From Haematococcus lacustris (Eukaryota > Chlorophyta > Chlorophyceae > Chlamydomonadales > Haematococcaceae), in the NCBI GenBank assembly GCA_030144725.1, contig JASKMD010000029.1:561849-625848 (forward strand): a DNA stretch of 64,000 nt, in the 5' to 3' direction. Both the position numbers and the translations under genes were made by a program. Below are positions 1 to 12,193 of the stretch, piece by piece. Every line of letters begins with the position of its first letter. The stretch's first letter is position 1. The notes below the pieces were generated by a model. The model was not told where the DNA came from, did no database searches, and saw nothing but the letters and a program-made list of their open reading frames with translations.

Positions 1-1
1 T

Positions 2-3000
2 GAGTACCTGCCCAAGCTCAAGTCCATCAAGTCCACCACCAACAAGGCTGTCACACTGGTGCACTTCCTGGCAAGGTGACTGACACTCCCTGCCCCTGAT
101 CGTGTCTGCGCATGCTGGACAATACTTGCGTTTGAGTTATACCTGACCTTGTGCTGGGTTGTCTGAGACAGAGCTGCTTGCATGCTGACCTGGGTGGCTT
201 CCACTCGCACCTGGATGACATGTATTTTCCTATCTTATCAGCACCACATCAAGCCATAGCCAACACCCCAAGCCCGTGTCTTTGCCTGTTGTTATTGACA
301 ACTGCTGGTATGGTTCTTCAGGGCCCTGAAGATGGAGTGCCCTGACGACTACGACCTGCACGCCCAGCTGGCCAGCAGTGAGGCAGCAGCCAAGCTGGAG
401 GTCAAGGTGCTGCGTCAGCGGCTGGATGAGCTGCGTGGAGCCCTGGAGCAGCTGGACCAGCTGGCAGAAGGGGCAACCAATGGAACGGACGCCAGTGTGG
501 AGGCTGCATCCGTAGATGGGCTGGACAATGGAGCTGATGCCATGGACACACGGTTCAAGGTACTAGCTGCAGGGACTGTGTCATGTGAACTTGATGGTGA
601 CCTGCTGACCCACGACTGGGTCTTGTCCTGTGACAATGATGCCTGGCTGGTGATGGAGATGCCTGGCTGATGATGGTGCTGATGGCGCTGCCTGGCTGTG
701 ACACTTGGCCGACTTGACCCAACCCTAACACAACCTGATCTGACCTTATACCTGTCATGAGGAGGTTGACCAGCACCTTGGCCCTCAAACTAGAGCCAAC
801 ATTGCCGTGGAACACTAAGTGTGGACCACTACAAAACGGTGGTTTTGTCTGTCGGACACTGCTTTTGCTTCGCGGTACTCTTCCGCTTCTTTGGAGGCAT
901 TGCGCCACTAGGCTCATACCAGCTCATACCTGCTCATACCAGTGTGTCACTCCGCCACATCACTCTCGCACCTCCAAAGGAAACCTCCAAAGGGTTAAAG
1001 GGCACCTTAAAAGGGGCACCTGGTGTGGACTGCTCCTGCTGTTGTAGACCAGCCTGAGTTGACAGCATGTTGTAGCACAGCTCCAAACACTCACCATGTA
1101 CCATGGCCCCTGGCTGTTGCTGTTGCTCCCTGCACAGGTCCGCATGCTGCAGTTCCGTGAGGATGCAGTGACCAAGATGACGGGGGCTGCCCATGACCTG
1201 GCAGACACTGAAAAGTCATTGACCCAGGTAAGCAGTGCAATCCTGCTCACTCCTGATCTTGAGGGGCTGACACACAATGCTGTGCTGGCTCCTGCCAGGT
1301 GTCTGGCAGGCAGCCAAGCTACCCCTCTGAGTCTCAACATCACATTACCCCTGCCATTCTCTGCCATGCAAGCCAAGCCAGTTCCCTGGCCCAGCAGTGC
1401 AATGAGCTGAGTTGCTGGGCCCTGGTTCATGCAGCCACACCCCCAACCCTCCTGCTCTGGCTTCAGGTCTATCTTTGCTGATGATGATGGTCATGTGCTG
1501 TGGCTGTGCCACGCTCCAGTATTGTCACACCTTTTTGGGCTGAGTGGAGAAAAACGTTTCTGTTGCTGCAGATGGGCAAGTATTTGAACGGACCTCAGAA
1601 CAAGCTAGAGCCGCATGTGCTGTTTGGCATCCTTTTCAACCTAGGCCAGGATGTGAAGAATGCGCACAAGCAAAATGAGGAGCAAGACGCTAAGGTCAGC
1701 TGGGGTTGGCTGTGGTGGCATCCTGATGCTGAAACGCGATGCTTCAATCTTTTCATTCTATTTTTATGCTTTCTGGTCTGTGGGTATGGAGAAAGGCGTG
1801 CTTGCTGCAATAGTTATGCATACATGCTGCACACTCACACGACTGTGCGCAGGCCGCAAAGGCAGCTGCCAGGGCCAACACTCCAAGTGGAGGCCCTGCT
1901 GCAGGCAAGCGGGTGCTCACCACCCACGGCGCCCCATCCACCAAGGCGGCAGTGCTCAGCGAGATCAAGCTCTACGGGCGCATGAAACCCAACGAGGCCA
2001 GGTGGGTTGAAGTGGGTCTGTGCAGACTGTGTGCATTAGCGGAGTCTCGCCTTGATTGACTTGAAGTGGGCAGCACAATGGTGGATGGGGCCTAGTACTG
2101 AAGCCTGTCACCCTGCTCATGTTTGCCTCGCTGTGTATGTGTTCGCCTTGCATTTGGTAGCTGGTAAGCTGAAGGCCAGTCATGCAGCAGCATCATACTG
2201 CTACATGTGGTAAGGCATGTGGTACAGGCTTTTCTCCCAGCCTACAAGCATCACCCAACACAACACACTAACCAAAGTGTGACAATTTGTGTGTTGCAGC
2301 ATCGCTGACTGGCGAATGCCATGTTTGTTGACGAGTGTGACGGGCACAATGATGCTGTGGCACCTGCATTTCGTCCTAGCTCACCTCCTCCTCTCCTGGC
2401 TGGCCCGAAATCTGCCTTTCCTGTCCTGCCTCCAGCTGCGCCATCTGCTCTGCTCTGCTGGTCCATGGTGGCTGCAGGGCCCTCCTCACAGAGAAGGGCG
2501 CTCGCGACCGGCTGAAGGAGCAGAACATCACCATGCGCCAGAGCCTGGCTGTGATGTTCGATGGGCTGCGCGGCCGGCCAGGGTCCAGCAGGCCTGTTGG
2601 AGGGGCGGCGGCTGCCCCTACCACACCAAGCATCTTGGCTGGGTTTGATCGCAAAGGTGGGCCTGGGCCCCTGCACCACTGCACCTGCAAGGTGCCACTA
2701 TCCACACACAGCACCTCTTCAGCCACCTTGGCCCTCAACCTAGAGCCTTCATGGCCATGGAACACTAAGCGTGGACCACTACAACACGGTGTTTTTGTCT
2801 GTGTGGAGTTCCCATGCACATGGCATACACATGGGCATGGTCGCCTACCACCTACACTATTGCCTGACCCAGAGGGCTATATGTAGAGTTGGCATGACAA
2901 ACACGCACTAATCGCAAGCTGATGACAGCTCAAATGGGGGGGCACACATTATTGTGCGCCAGCGGGCTCCTGCTGCTGCTGCTGCTGGGCCTTGGGTGGC

Positions 3001-6000
3001 TTGTCTCGCACCTGCTTGTACCCCAGCCCTGGGTACTCCTTGCCCTTGGCTGGCAGCTTCCCCTGCTGGGGCCAGTAGCACAGCTCCAGTGCGCGCCACC
3101 TGCTCTCCCTAATGCGCTGCATGTTCAATGCTGCATTGCAGTCCCTGTCTACCCACCTGCCTGGCTGTGGTGCTGGCTTTGCCTTGTCAGCCTTGCCCTT
3201 GGCCTGGCCTTTGCCCTGCTCCTGCCCTGACCCTGCTTCTGCCCTGACCCTGCTCCTGCCCCTGACCCTGACCTGCAGACAAAGGGAGCAAGTCCGCCCT
3301 GCCCGCCAGCAAGCGGCCCCCTGACACCCGCAGCTCCCTGCGCCTCAGCATGCAAGCCGTGCTGGCCCAGCAGTTTGCGCCCAGGGACCTACTGCGCCTC
3401 AGCACCCAGCGCCTGGACCTCCCTCAGCTGCCAGAAGGCCAGCCTGCCCTGCTGCCCGCACACTCACCAGCTCACACCCCTGGGCATGGCAAGCGCTTCA
3501 ATGCATGCATGGTGTCCACTATATCTACCATCTCTGAGGAATCAGGACTGTCAAGGTGAGGCAAAAGACACCAGCCAGACGGGTCAAATCCTTGGCCTGG
3601 GGGCATGGGAGCCACCATACCCGCATACAGCCCCTGCCCCTGCTGGTCAAACTCAGGCCTGGGATCATGGGAGCCACGAAACCTGCTTACACGACTGACA
3701 ACAGTGCTGAGAGACATCCAGGGTGCATTGGTGACTGGCAATAGTGTCAAGGACCATGTTGTGTGTGCACACTGCTTCGTTACCAAATCATTAGCTGTGC
3801 ACCACAGCCTACCTGCCAGCCAGCCGACCAGCCAGCCAGCTTTGAACCTGGTAGGCCACAAGCATTAGTGAATGCTGCGCGCCCCATGTGCCTGACTCCA
3901 CGCAGGAGTGAGGACAGCTTCTCTCAAGCCGCCTTACCAGCCCCCCACCCCGGCCCTGCCTCGCCCCGCCCAGACCCCCCGGCGCAGTGGGATGCTGGCG
4001 GCCCTAGCCCTGCCCCCAGCAGGCGAGCCAAGGCGCTTGAGCTCTCAACCCTGGGCAGCGCCAGCAACCCCCTGTCAGCTGCCCGGGCCAGCCTGCGAGC
4101 CAGCCTGCGGGCCAGCTTGCAGGCTAGTGTGAGGGGCAGTGTGAGGTGCAGTGTGAGGTCACAGGCCCTGCGGGGCAGTGTGGTGCGCGGCAGTGTGAGA
4201 GGGTCACACACAGCCTGGGGTCCGCCCATTGGGCATGGCCCTGTGGCTGTCAGCCTGGCCCGCAGGTCACAGGCAGGCGGCACCACTCCCCGGATGACGA
4301 CCCTGATCGCTGCCCGGCCGCACGAGGGGCGGCCCCCTGTGGGTGCCAACATACCCCGGGCAGGCCTGCCGCTGTCACCTAGAGGGGAAAAGCAGCTGAA
4401 TGCTCGGCGTCGCACTGGAGATTGGTCTGAGGGGCAGGGGCAGCGCCAAGATAGGGAGGAGGAGGAGGAGGAGGAGGAGGAGGAGGGGGTTGCAGAAGAT
4501 GAGGAGGGAGGAGAGGAAGGGGAGGAGGTGGACAAAGCGGTGGTGGGGGCAATGGGAGATGGGCCAATGCTGCGAATGCATGTGGACGCCTCAATGGCGA
4601 AATGGTGGGTGCTGGAAGAAGGAGGGGTTGGCATTGACAGCTAGAAGCCATGCTTCTAAGGCTTAGATTAGCCAGGTTACCTATAGGCCTTCATTGCGGG
4701 CCTGGCCATCAATTCCCCACAGGTACTCTGTTGCCCAGTGCAGCCGCCGCCTTAGGTAGCCAAGCATCCGAGGGCGCTAGCCATCCCTTCTTCTGCACAC
4801 GCTCAGGCGACATGGGTTAGGGCTATCTACCCTGCTACCATCTGCACCATGAACCTGATCAGTGGCAAGCAGCACAAGTCAAGTGCCATAGTGTATCTAA
4901 CTGTGTCTGTGCCTGTGGACTTACAGGGCACCCACATCCAACCGCTTCACCGCCCTGGCCTCCCCCGCCGATGCGCTCCCTTCTCCAGCACCTGACACCC
5001 CATCACCCTGCGCCCTCACACCGCCAGCGCCGTCACAACCAGCCGTCTGCGCCACCACCACAGCAGCTCCCGAAGCTTGCCCTCCTGCGGTGGAGGGCTT
5101 GGGAGAGACTCAACCACCTGGAACACACTCCCTTGTCCAGTCCCTGTCCGCCTTACCCATGCCGTTGCTCACCCCCACATCACCCCTTGGCTCCTCTGAT
5201 GCTGCTGACAGCCACCTAGGACAGGCAGCTGCGGCCTTGACCCCAGCTGAGGGCACCCCCTGCAGCACCCCGCAACACCCTCCTCTGCCTCAGCACGACA
5301 GGCAGGCCTCTGAGGACGCAGACGACTTGTACTGCATGACTCCGCCTGCCTGCCTGCCCCTGGGCCACAGCACCGAGGGCTTCCAGCTCTTCCGCGCCAG
5401 CTTGCCTGACGACGATGACAGCAACGACGGCTGCAGCCAGGCTGCACCCAGTGAGGTGCTGCCCCTGGCACTGCCTGAGGAACCTAGCAGGGCACACTGT
5501 GCTGACATTAGCGCTGATGCAGGCCAGGCATGGCCCTTGGGAGATGAGGTCACCCCTGGCTCCTCCCGCCTGCCTGCCTGGCCCCACGGCCAGGACCGCG
5601 CCATGGCAGCAGCAGCAGCAGTTGTGGCGCCCCCCTCCTTGGCCTCCCCCTCTCACCCACTGCCATCCACCTCCCCTGAGCTGCCATTCCAGCCCTCAGC
5701 AGCCTCTCAGGCTGCCCCAAGTGGGCCCAGACCCAGACTTGCCAAACCAGCCTTCCCCACAACCGTCACTAACCACCAGCAGCAGACCACCCAGCAACCC
5801 TCCCTTGTGCTTGGGAGCCTTGCAAGCTTAAGAACACGTGCTGAGCTTGAGGCAGAGGTAGGGACCTTGGGCTCTGACTTGGCAGCAGCCACCGCCATGG
5901 CAGCCACCGCCAGCTCTTCAGTACCTGCACAGCAGCAGCAGCACCAGCTGACCAGGCAGGTGTCATTGCGGCGCAGCAGGTCCAGCCAGGGCCCAGGCTC

Positions 6001-9000
6001 GCCTTCCTCTCTGTCTCTTGCCAGCAGCCCCTCCTTCAGCATGGCCAACAGTGCCACCTGCACGCCCCTCCAAGCCCCTCAGCGCTCCCCCTCTGACAGC
6101 CAAGACTGGCACCTGCCCTTGCCTCCCCCTGGCAGCCAGACGCCCAGCATGAGCGATCCACGCCCAAGGCACCATGCCACCTCAATCGAGCAGGGCAAGC
6201 AGGGGCTGCATGCTGCCCCAGCATTGGCTGACCTCCCTGCCTTTGCTGGCCACCAGGCTGATGCTGGCACAGGCCCCTCTGGCACCTCTGGCACCACCAG
6301 CAGCACACCTGGTACGCGGCAGTTGAAGCGTAAACTGTCTGGCAGCAGCGATAGGGCGTTGATGAGCGGGTCAACTCAGATGCCCATCCGCGACCCCCCT
6401 GCCATGCGGGCGTCCAGCCCCTCCCTCTCTGGCCCCACCTCCATGCCACCTTTGCCTGGGTCCCGACTGCTGCTGGCTGCCTCCACCCGCCCCCAGTCGC
6501 TCCATCCTCCTGAGCAGCAACCAAACCCAGCCCTGCCTCCAGCAAGCAGTGCCAAGAGCCCCTCCACCTTGGCTGATGCCAGCGCCAGTTTTGACTTGGC
6601 TCCGGCAGAGGTAGGCACTGCCCCTGCAGCAGACCTAATCCCCACCCCCTCCTGCTTTGGTAACGACCCTGATGACAGCCAGGCTGTGCAGTTCATGCAG
6701 CTGGCAGGCCAGTCGTCAATGTCACAAGCTCTGGGCAGCAGCCAGCTAGAGTGGAGTGACATGAGCGCCGCGGTCTCCCTGCCCTCCCCCTCAGCAGCAG
6801 GCCTGTCCACAGACCAGGCCGGGCCCTGGCCTAGCGGCCCCAGTCCCTCGCAGCTGCCTCTCAGGCGCAACCTGACAGGTCCAGCTTCAGCTGCTGTGGG
6901 CCTCGCCAGCGTCAACAGTGGCCCCCTCCCACCCAAGCACCTGCAGCAGCAGCACAGGCTGACACTGCTGTGCTCCAACCCACCTGACCAGAAGCAACAA
7001 GGCGGTGCCACTGCAGCCAGCGGACACCCTGCTGCTCATGCAAAGCAGGGAGCGGGGCTGACAGCGGCCGACATCAGAGCGCTGGCGGCAGCCAAGGCTG
7101 CCAGCATCATGGCAGGCTCGTCACAGCCAGCCTTTGCACTGCCAACTCACAGGTCCCCGCAGCCTGCTAGCAGTGTACCCCTGGCCTTGTCACCCACAGT
7201 TGCTAGCACGTCACCAGAGCTTGCACACGCACCCCAGGCCGCTCCTCTCAACTCACGAGCCACCGCAGCCGCAGCAGCAGCCAGCACTTCCTCCCGGTGG
7301 TTGCCAGCCACATCTGCGCCATCCAAAGCCGCGCCCCAGTCCAAGCCTGAGTGCTCAGCAGACGCCAGCTGGGGCAACACGGCTGGGCTGTCAGACGGCT
7401 CTGAGGCCCCTGCTTCACTCGATGCCAGCTGGGGCAACACCATGGGCCCAGCAGGCAGCCAGTCTGAGCACTCCAGAAGGCGTGACGCCAAAACAGGTAA
7501 CAGTCAAGAGGATGAGCAGCAGCAGCAGTCATGCAACTTATCACAGCCACACCCATCAGCACCAGGGACTGCCTCTGGGTCTGGCCTGACGCCTGCTGTC
7601 TCATCCCACCCCGTGCATTTTGACTCTTGGACCTCATCGGACTCTGAACAGCATCTGGACTGGGAACGGCCACTTCAACTGCAAGCTAGCCCAGGCAAGC
7701 GGCACCATGCACGGGCACATAGCGGCAAGTCACGCACGTGTCCACCCCTTGCTGTAGCCAGCACCTCTCTCATCAGCACTACAAGCAACACGTAAGGCAG
7801 CCCTACAAGCAACGGGCAAAGGTATACCCCTCACCCTTGTGACGATCCCTTCCATAGGCTCACACAGTAGGGGTGGTGAACAGTAAGTCAGTTGAGTTCT
7901 AATTGTCTAGATGGGGTGGCGTCTTGTCTGATTGTGGTGAACTTGTCAAACACACTGCATGGGGCCTTCCACCTGCACTATTGCCTGACCCCTTTGACAG
8001 GGCTATAGCCTTTCATTGGCATGACAAGCCTTTGATTGTGCTGATGTGAGCTAATGAAAGCTCAAATAGGCGCCCTTGGCCACTCACTGCTGCAGCCAGT
8101 GTTGTACAAGCTGCCTGCCACTCGATCTGCCTGCCTCCCTGCCTGCCTGGCTGCAGTTCCCACCCGCCAGCATATAAACCCCACCGCTGTCCCCCACCCA
8201 GCCACTTGTGCCGCGGCCCACCTCCGCGCCAACCCCTCCCGACTGCACGTCAGCAGCTCAGACGCCTGCCACAGGCAGCTGGTCCCAGCCGCCCTTGGGG
8301 CCACCCGGCGCAGCAGGGGCGTGCTGCCTGAGGAGGTCCAGCTCATCACCCCCCTGCGGGAGATCAACCAGGACCCTCTCGAGGAGGGCCCGCTAAAGAG
8401 GGGGTTGGCCCGCATGCGGTCCAGCAAGGACAAAGACAGCCATATGCCTGGTGGGTGGCGCCTAATGCTGCTGACGTGGCTCTTGCAACCAGGGCCACTC
8501 ATCATCAGCAGCAACGGCAGCAGTAGCAGCAGCACCGGAAGGACCTGCAGCAGCACTGGCAGCAGCAACGGAAGGAAGCAGCATTCATGGCATTTGCCAG
8601 GATGTGGCCAATTTGATGCAGCCGGCATTGCTGTAGAACATACAACCAGGTCCACTAAATGGTATGGGGTGGCAGGCCTAAGCTGTGGTTGCCTGCAGGG
8701 AGGAGTGGCAGGTCCAGCAGTCAAAGGGAGCAAGCTAGTGTGAACTACTTCTGAGCCCCACAACCACCACCTCTAATTCTTCATACTCATGTCTGCCATT
8801 GACTTTCTGTTTCGCCATTATTTAGTAATCCAGCTGCACCACCTCCAGCAACAGACGTGGCAGTGGCAGCACCTTGGGCCCTCAACGAAGAGCCTTCATT
8901 GCCATGGTACACTAAGTGTTTGACCACTACAAAACGGCATTTTTGTCTGTGTGGAGTTCCCATGCACATGGCATACACATGGCATACACATGGGCATGGT

Positions 9001-10542
9001 CGCCTACCACCTACACTATTGCCTGACCCAGAGGGCTATGATGTAGAGTTGGCATGACAAGCATGCAGTAATTGCAAGCTGATGACAGCTCAAATGGGGG
9101 GGCACACACTACTGTGTGGCTGGATTAAACACAAACTCACGCGTCTTAGCTAGGGCCTTGCCGATGCGGGGGAGTCCCAGCACATGGGCTGCTGCTGCAC
9201 CTGGAGCTGCTGCTGGGCTACTGTTGCTGCTGGAAGGGCCTGCTGGTGGGGCAGGAGGAGGGGGCTGGAGCACGTACCAGCTCATACCTGCTCTGCTACC
9301 GCTGCAACTTATACCAGTGTGTCACTCACTCTCGCACCTCCGAAGGGGACCTCCAAAGGATCAAAGGGCACCTCCAAAGGGCACCTGGTGTGGACTGCTC
9401 CTGCATTCCTGTTAAACAGTGGCAGTGGCAGCAAGCCCAAGAGCTTGCACATCCATGGCTGTTCATGGCTTCACTCCATGCTGCATGCTGGCCACACATG
9501 GCTGAGCTGGATTCCGTGTGGCTTGATGTTTCCCATGGACACAGGACTGAGCCACAAGGTGGGCCCGCTGGAGCACGCCCGACTGAAGCATGCCAAAGCC
9601 AGCCTGCACCAGCCATCTGGCATCAGCAGCTGGGCTGAAAACCAGGTCGACCCTCGTGCCAGCAACACCTCCCACCTCAACACTTCCTCCTCCTCCCGCC
9701 CCTTTGCCCCTGAGCCTGACCAGGGCCCCTTGGCTGCTGCGACACCAGATGCAGCGGCGGCTGGGCTGAGGGGCCCTCATGTGCGCCCTCATGGTCACCC
9801 TGGCCCGGCTGCTCTCAGCCTAGTGCAGGCCTCATGGCCATCAGCACAACAACACCATGACAGCACAGATGCCTTGCTCACCATGCAGCGGCAGGGGCAA
9901 AACGGTCACAGCCATGCCCAGGCATCGGGCACTGCTATCGACACAGCTGCTGTGGAAGCCAGGCAGCGGGCATCCACCTCCTCCCACACCTCTCTCGCCA
10001 CCAGCCAGCAGGTAGCACATGGCCCTGAGCGACTGCTGCCTGGGCCACGTCCAGTGCTGAGCCAACATGGCGGCACCAGTATCACGAGCCTGGGTCATCC
10101 CTCTGCAGCACAGCCAGCAGGCGGGACAGGAGCTGGTGCCCCGCACCTGAGTTCCTGTTCCTGTTCTCCCCTCACAGCCAATAGGCCCAGACTGACAGCA
10201 GTGCCAGCCCTTGGCTCGGTGGACGGCATGCAACTGCCACCGAGTGCAGAGCCACAAGGGCACAAGGGCAGAGGCGCAGCTACAGCTCAAGGGCATGCAG
10301 GCCAACCCCAGGGCTTGCTCCCTGGCACTGGGGCTGGTAGTGAAGGATCACTGAAGGATCAATCCTCTGCCCAGCAGCAGTGGCAGCAGCTCGTGCAACC
10401 TACAACGCAGCTGACTGGTGTTGCTGCCAGCGGCCACATGCCGCCCCAGTCAAGTAGGCAGCATGTCTCGCATAAGCAAGGACCACCAAGTAACCAAAGA
10501 CAGCACCAGCAAGGTGCATCGTCACACAGTGCTCCCCCTGCG
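2..10542 (+). CDS. Formin, 3' part: end of the FH2 domain plus a giant disordered tail
   Basis: Formins nucleate and elongate actin filaments through the FH2 domain. The gene starts before the window. Phase-consistent exons: 2-75, 322-559, 1138-1227, 1572-1694, 1853-2001, 2478-2656, 3279-3555, 3906-4604, 4927-7791, 8314-8450, 9545-10542 (about 1,943 codons). The first four exons carry the C-terminal half of FH2: LPKLKSIKSTTNKAVTLVHF, a helical stretch around KLEVKVLRQRLDEL, then KYLNGPQNKLEPHVLFGILF. The fifth and sixth have basic helical segments (EIKLYGRMKPNEA; LTEKGARDRLKEQNITMRQS). All later exons are low-complexity Ser/Pro/Ala/Gln sequence with a run of nine Glu codons near 4459. The FH2 call is firm. 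The far 3' exons (8314 onward) rest on phase and splice sites alone, and an alternative acceptor at 8155 from a donor at 7498 also fits. The stop is unresolved: after the GTGAGT donor at 10543, short final exons near 10576 or 10643 are possible. FH1 and N-terminal domains are outside the window. Confidence 0.8.
770..1046 (-). mobile_element. Internally deleted copy of the TnpB/Fanzor-like repeat family (A+C)
   Basis: Lies in the second formin intron. The A module (about 770-860, beginning CAGCACCTTGGCCCTCAA) runs almost directly into the C module (about 893-1046: repeated CTCATACC units, CCTCCAAAGG repeats, ending GTGTGGACTGCTCCTGC). Between them, on the minus strand, sits only the ORF start, MPPKKRKSTAKQKQC, which resembles a basic nuclear localisation signal. 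All of the nuclease-like coding sequence is missing. Compared with the 26983-27642 copy, the start codon follows the same C-module end (GGCGCA before ATG), which fixes the start and orientation of the family's ORF. Confidence 0.75.
2700..3235 (-). mobile_element. TnpB/Fanzor-like element fragment, A module plus ORF C-terminus, antisense in formin intron
   Basis: In the intron 2657-3278. A module about 2700-2947, then on the minus strand a C-terminal ORF fragment about 2948-3235. It reads GRWVDRDCNAALNMQRI, then a conserved R-x-LELC-x-WP block, then KGKEYPGLGYK, ending in a CAG-encoded Gln run. The RD-x-NAA-x-N core resembles the third RuvC motif of TnpB/Fanzor proteins. The N-terminal part and C module are missing, so this is a truncated copy. 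Confidence 0.65.
7960..8075 (-). repeat. Diverged A-module fragment
   Basis: Shares the order CCACCTGCACTATTGCCTGA, an AGGGCTATAG step, GGCATGACAAGC and CTGATG...AGCT with the A modules elsewhere, but carries many changes. Sits in formin intron 7792-8313. Probably an old copy or a related subfamily (compare 37120-37262). Confidence 0.5.
8865..9412 (-). mobile_element. Repeat-family copy with normal A and C ends but a different interior
   Basis: In formin intron 8451-9544. A module 8865-9115 and C module about 9270-9412 match the family, but the roughly 155 bases between them do not encode the RuvC-III tail. On the minus strand they read a short frame ending LGLPRIGKALAKTREFVF then NPATQ and a stop placed where the nuclease-like ORF normally stops. 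This is either a subfamily with other cargo or a copy that captured foreign sequence. Confidence 0.6.
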
Positions 10543-11278
10543 GTGAGTCTGACAGTGGTTATCACACTTTGTGCAGCCCCCATCTCTCCATGTCGGCCGT
10601 TCTTGCACTGCACTGCTTACTGCTTACTGCCTGTCAAGCACCACAGGGCTAGTGAGCCTTTACTATTTAATGCTGCTGCCTCGCTGTTAGTACTTATTGA
10701 ACGATGGTGGTTGGTGCAAATGCGACAGAACGGCTCGTTACAGGAGCTTGATATGGGTGCATGCCACCGATGTCCGCAGATTGTGCGGCACGACGTACCG
10801 CTCATCGATAGCGCCGTGGCCGAACCCGGCGACAGCAGCATACTTGCTGCGGCATTCATACAGCAACAGCGCAATTCTTTAGCAGCGAGCACGGGCCACA
10901 CCGCGCAACGGCGTCCCAACCCTCGGCCGACGAATTGAGGGCGCGCTGAACACCCGACCCTCTCTCTCGCCATTCGAGGCAAGCTGGCGATTGTTCGGAC
11001 CGCTGCGCCCAGCATCCGGCACTGTTGAGCTGGGCCGGGGCCGCGCCCAGGGGAGCTGAGCAGGGTTTCTTGGCATCCTTGGCTCTTGCCAACGCTGGGT
11101 TAGGGTCATACACCAGCGACGAATTCCAAACACGAATACAATGTACCCCGTCCCAATGATGATAACACTGTCACTAATGACGCCACGGACGCCTTTGCTA
11201 TTGAGGCGAACCGATCACTGCTAAATTGCTTGCGGTGTGGCTTGTAATGGTAAAAGTCATGTCTGCTGACTCTCCTTC

Positions 11279-11345
11279 AAGTTTTAATCCCTACAGCCCT
11301 CAATGAGTTGTAATCAAGCACAGGCTGCGAAATCGCTGTTGTAGA
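11279..11345 (+). repeat. Dispersed repeat, copy 1
   Basis: Begins TTTTAATCCCTACAGCCCTC and continues through GAGTTGTAATCAAGCACAGG to a CTGCGA word. Two closely similar, overlapping copies lie at about 35885-36060. Function unknown. Confidence 0.7.
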
Positions 11346-11932
11346 GGCTACTGATAGTGTGTCTAGTGCCCACTTCAGCTCAGCCTTCTGGTGTGTGTGC
11401 CTCCTGGTCTACTACTAGCAAGAGCTCTACCCTACTCTATAGCTCTTACTCACACATCCCCTTTGTGAGGGGTTTGGTATCTTGGTCTTGCCTCGTCGCG
11501 GTCCTCAATGTCACTGCCTAGGTCCTCCGAAACTGGCCTAGGCACGGTCCGTCTTTTTTTCTAGCCATAGAAATCAAGAGCGTGAAGCCATCACAAATAC
11601 AAATACCTTTAAAAGAATTTAACAACCAATAGAGAACACATTCCATGTGTGCAAATTAGGGCGCGGCTCCCCCCGCCTAATATTAGGAATTATATTGAAT
11701 TGGATTAGTCCCGGCCGGTATTAGATATAATATGCGTATTAGATGGCGTAGTTTGATCCTGGGCGCTGTGAATGCAGCCGTGCGACCCTAGCGCACTGGT
11801 CGCAATTGCAAGCGCCAAGCCAAGCGGCGATGGCCGCAACCAGAGAACAGAAGTACAATGGCAAGAATACTGACAGGTCTGTGGTGATGGAGAAAGTCCA
11901 GGAAAGCAAGTTCACCGCAACTTGGGACTTTG

Positions 11933-12030
11933 AGTTCGTGGAGGGCATCGTCAAAGCATTCTGCAAGCGATGCCCGCGTGCAGTTCGTGGAGGGCATCGT
12001 CAAAGCATTCTGCAAGCGATGCCCGCGTGC
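11933..12030 (+). repeat. 49-bp direct tandem duplication
   Basis: AGTTCGTGGAGGGCATCGTC and the following 29 bases occur twice with a period of 49 bases (11933-11981 and 11982-12030), apparently identical. Because 49 is not a multiple of three, the duplication shifts any frame across it, so the short frame here is probably not a functional gene. Confidence 0.85.
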
Positions 12031-12193
12031 GCCAGCGTAAGAAATATGACTCAAACTGAGAGGCACTCGTTGGCGCATTGATGATGACAACTCCAACCAC
12101 TTTAACGATAGTAACGTAACGACAGCTGCGGCAGAGCGCAACCAGGCCTGTGCGATACGGGGTTACGGATACGCCTACATTACTTACCGTAGC

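Larger units (their letters stand above)
10543..12142. other. Gene-poor region downstream of the formin
   Basis: No convincing gene. An open frame continues from the last formin exon to 10938 but loses the compositional style of the exon. 10700-11130 is open on both strands (for example minus 10617-11015) with no family I recognise. 11279-11345 is a dispersed repeat also found at 35.9-36.1 kb. 11660-11760 is AT-rich with TAATATTAGG-type words that recur near 13360-13430. A short open frame, 11806-12081 (+), is disrupted by a 49-bp tandem duplication. Confidence 0.5.

Noticed and set aside
893..1046. CTCATACC and CCTCCAAAGG repeats as a CRISPR array
   Set aside because: Units are short and contiguous, without uniform spacers. 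They belong to the C module found at eight places in a eukaryotic genome.
3924..4634. Long minus-strand frame opposite the formin tail
   Set aside because: Shadow of the GC-rich plus exon. The plus frame has splice phase, Glu codons and in-frame continuity; the minus frame is Ser/Pro composition only.
6376..7011. Minus frame of 211 residues inside the largest formin exon
   Set aside because: Antisense of a continuous 2.9-kb plus exon, with no independent motif.
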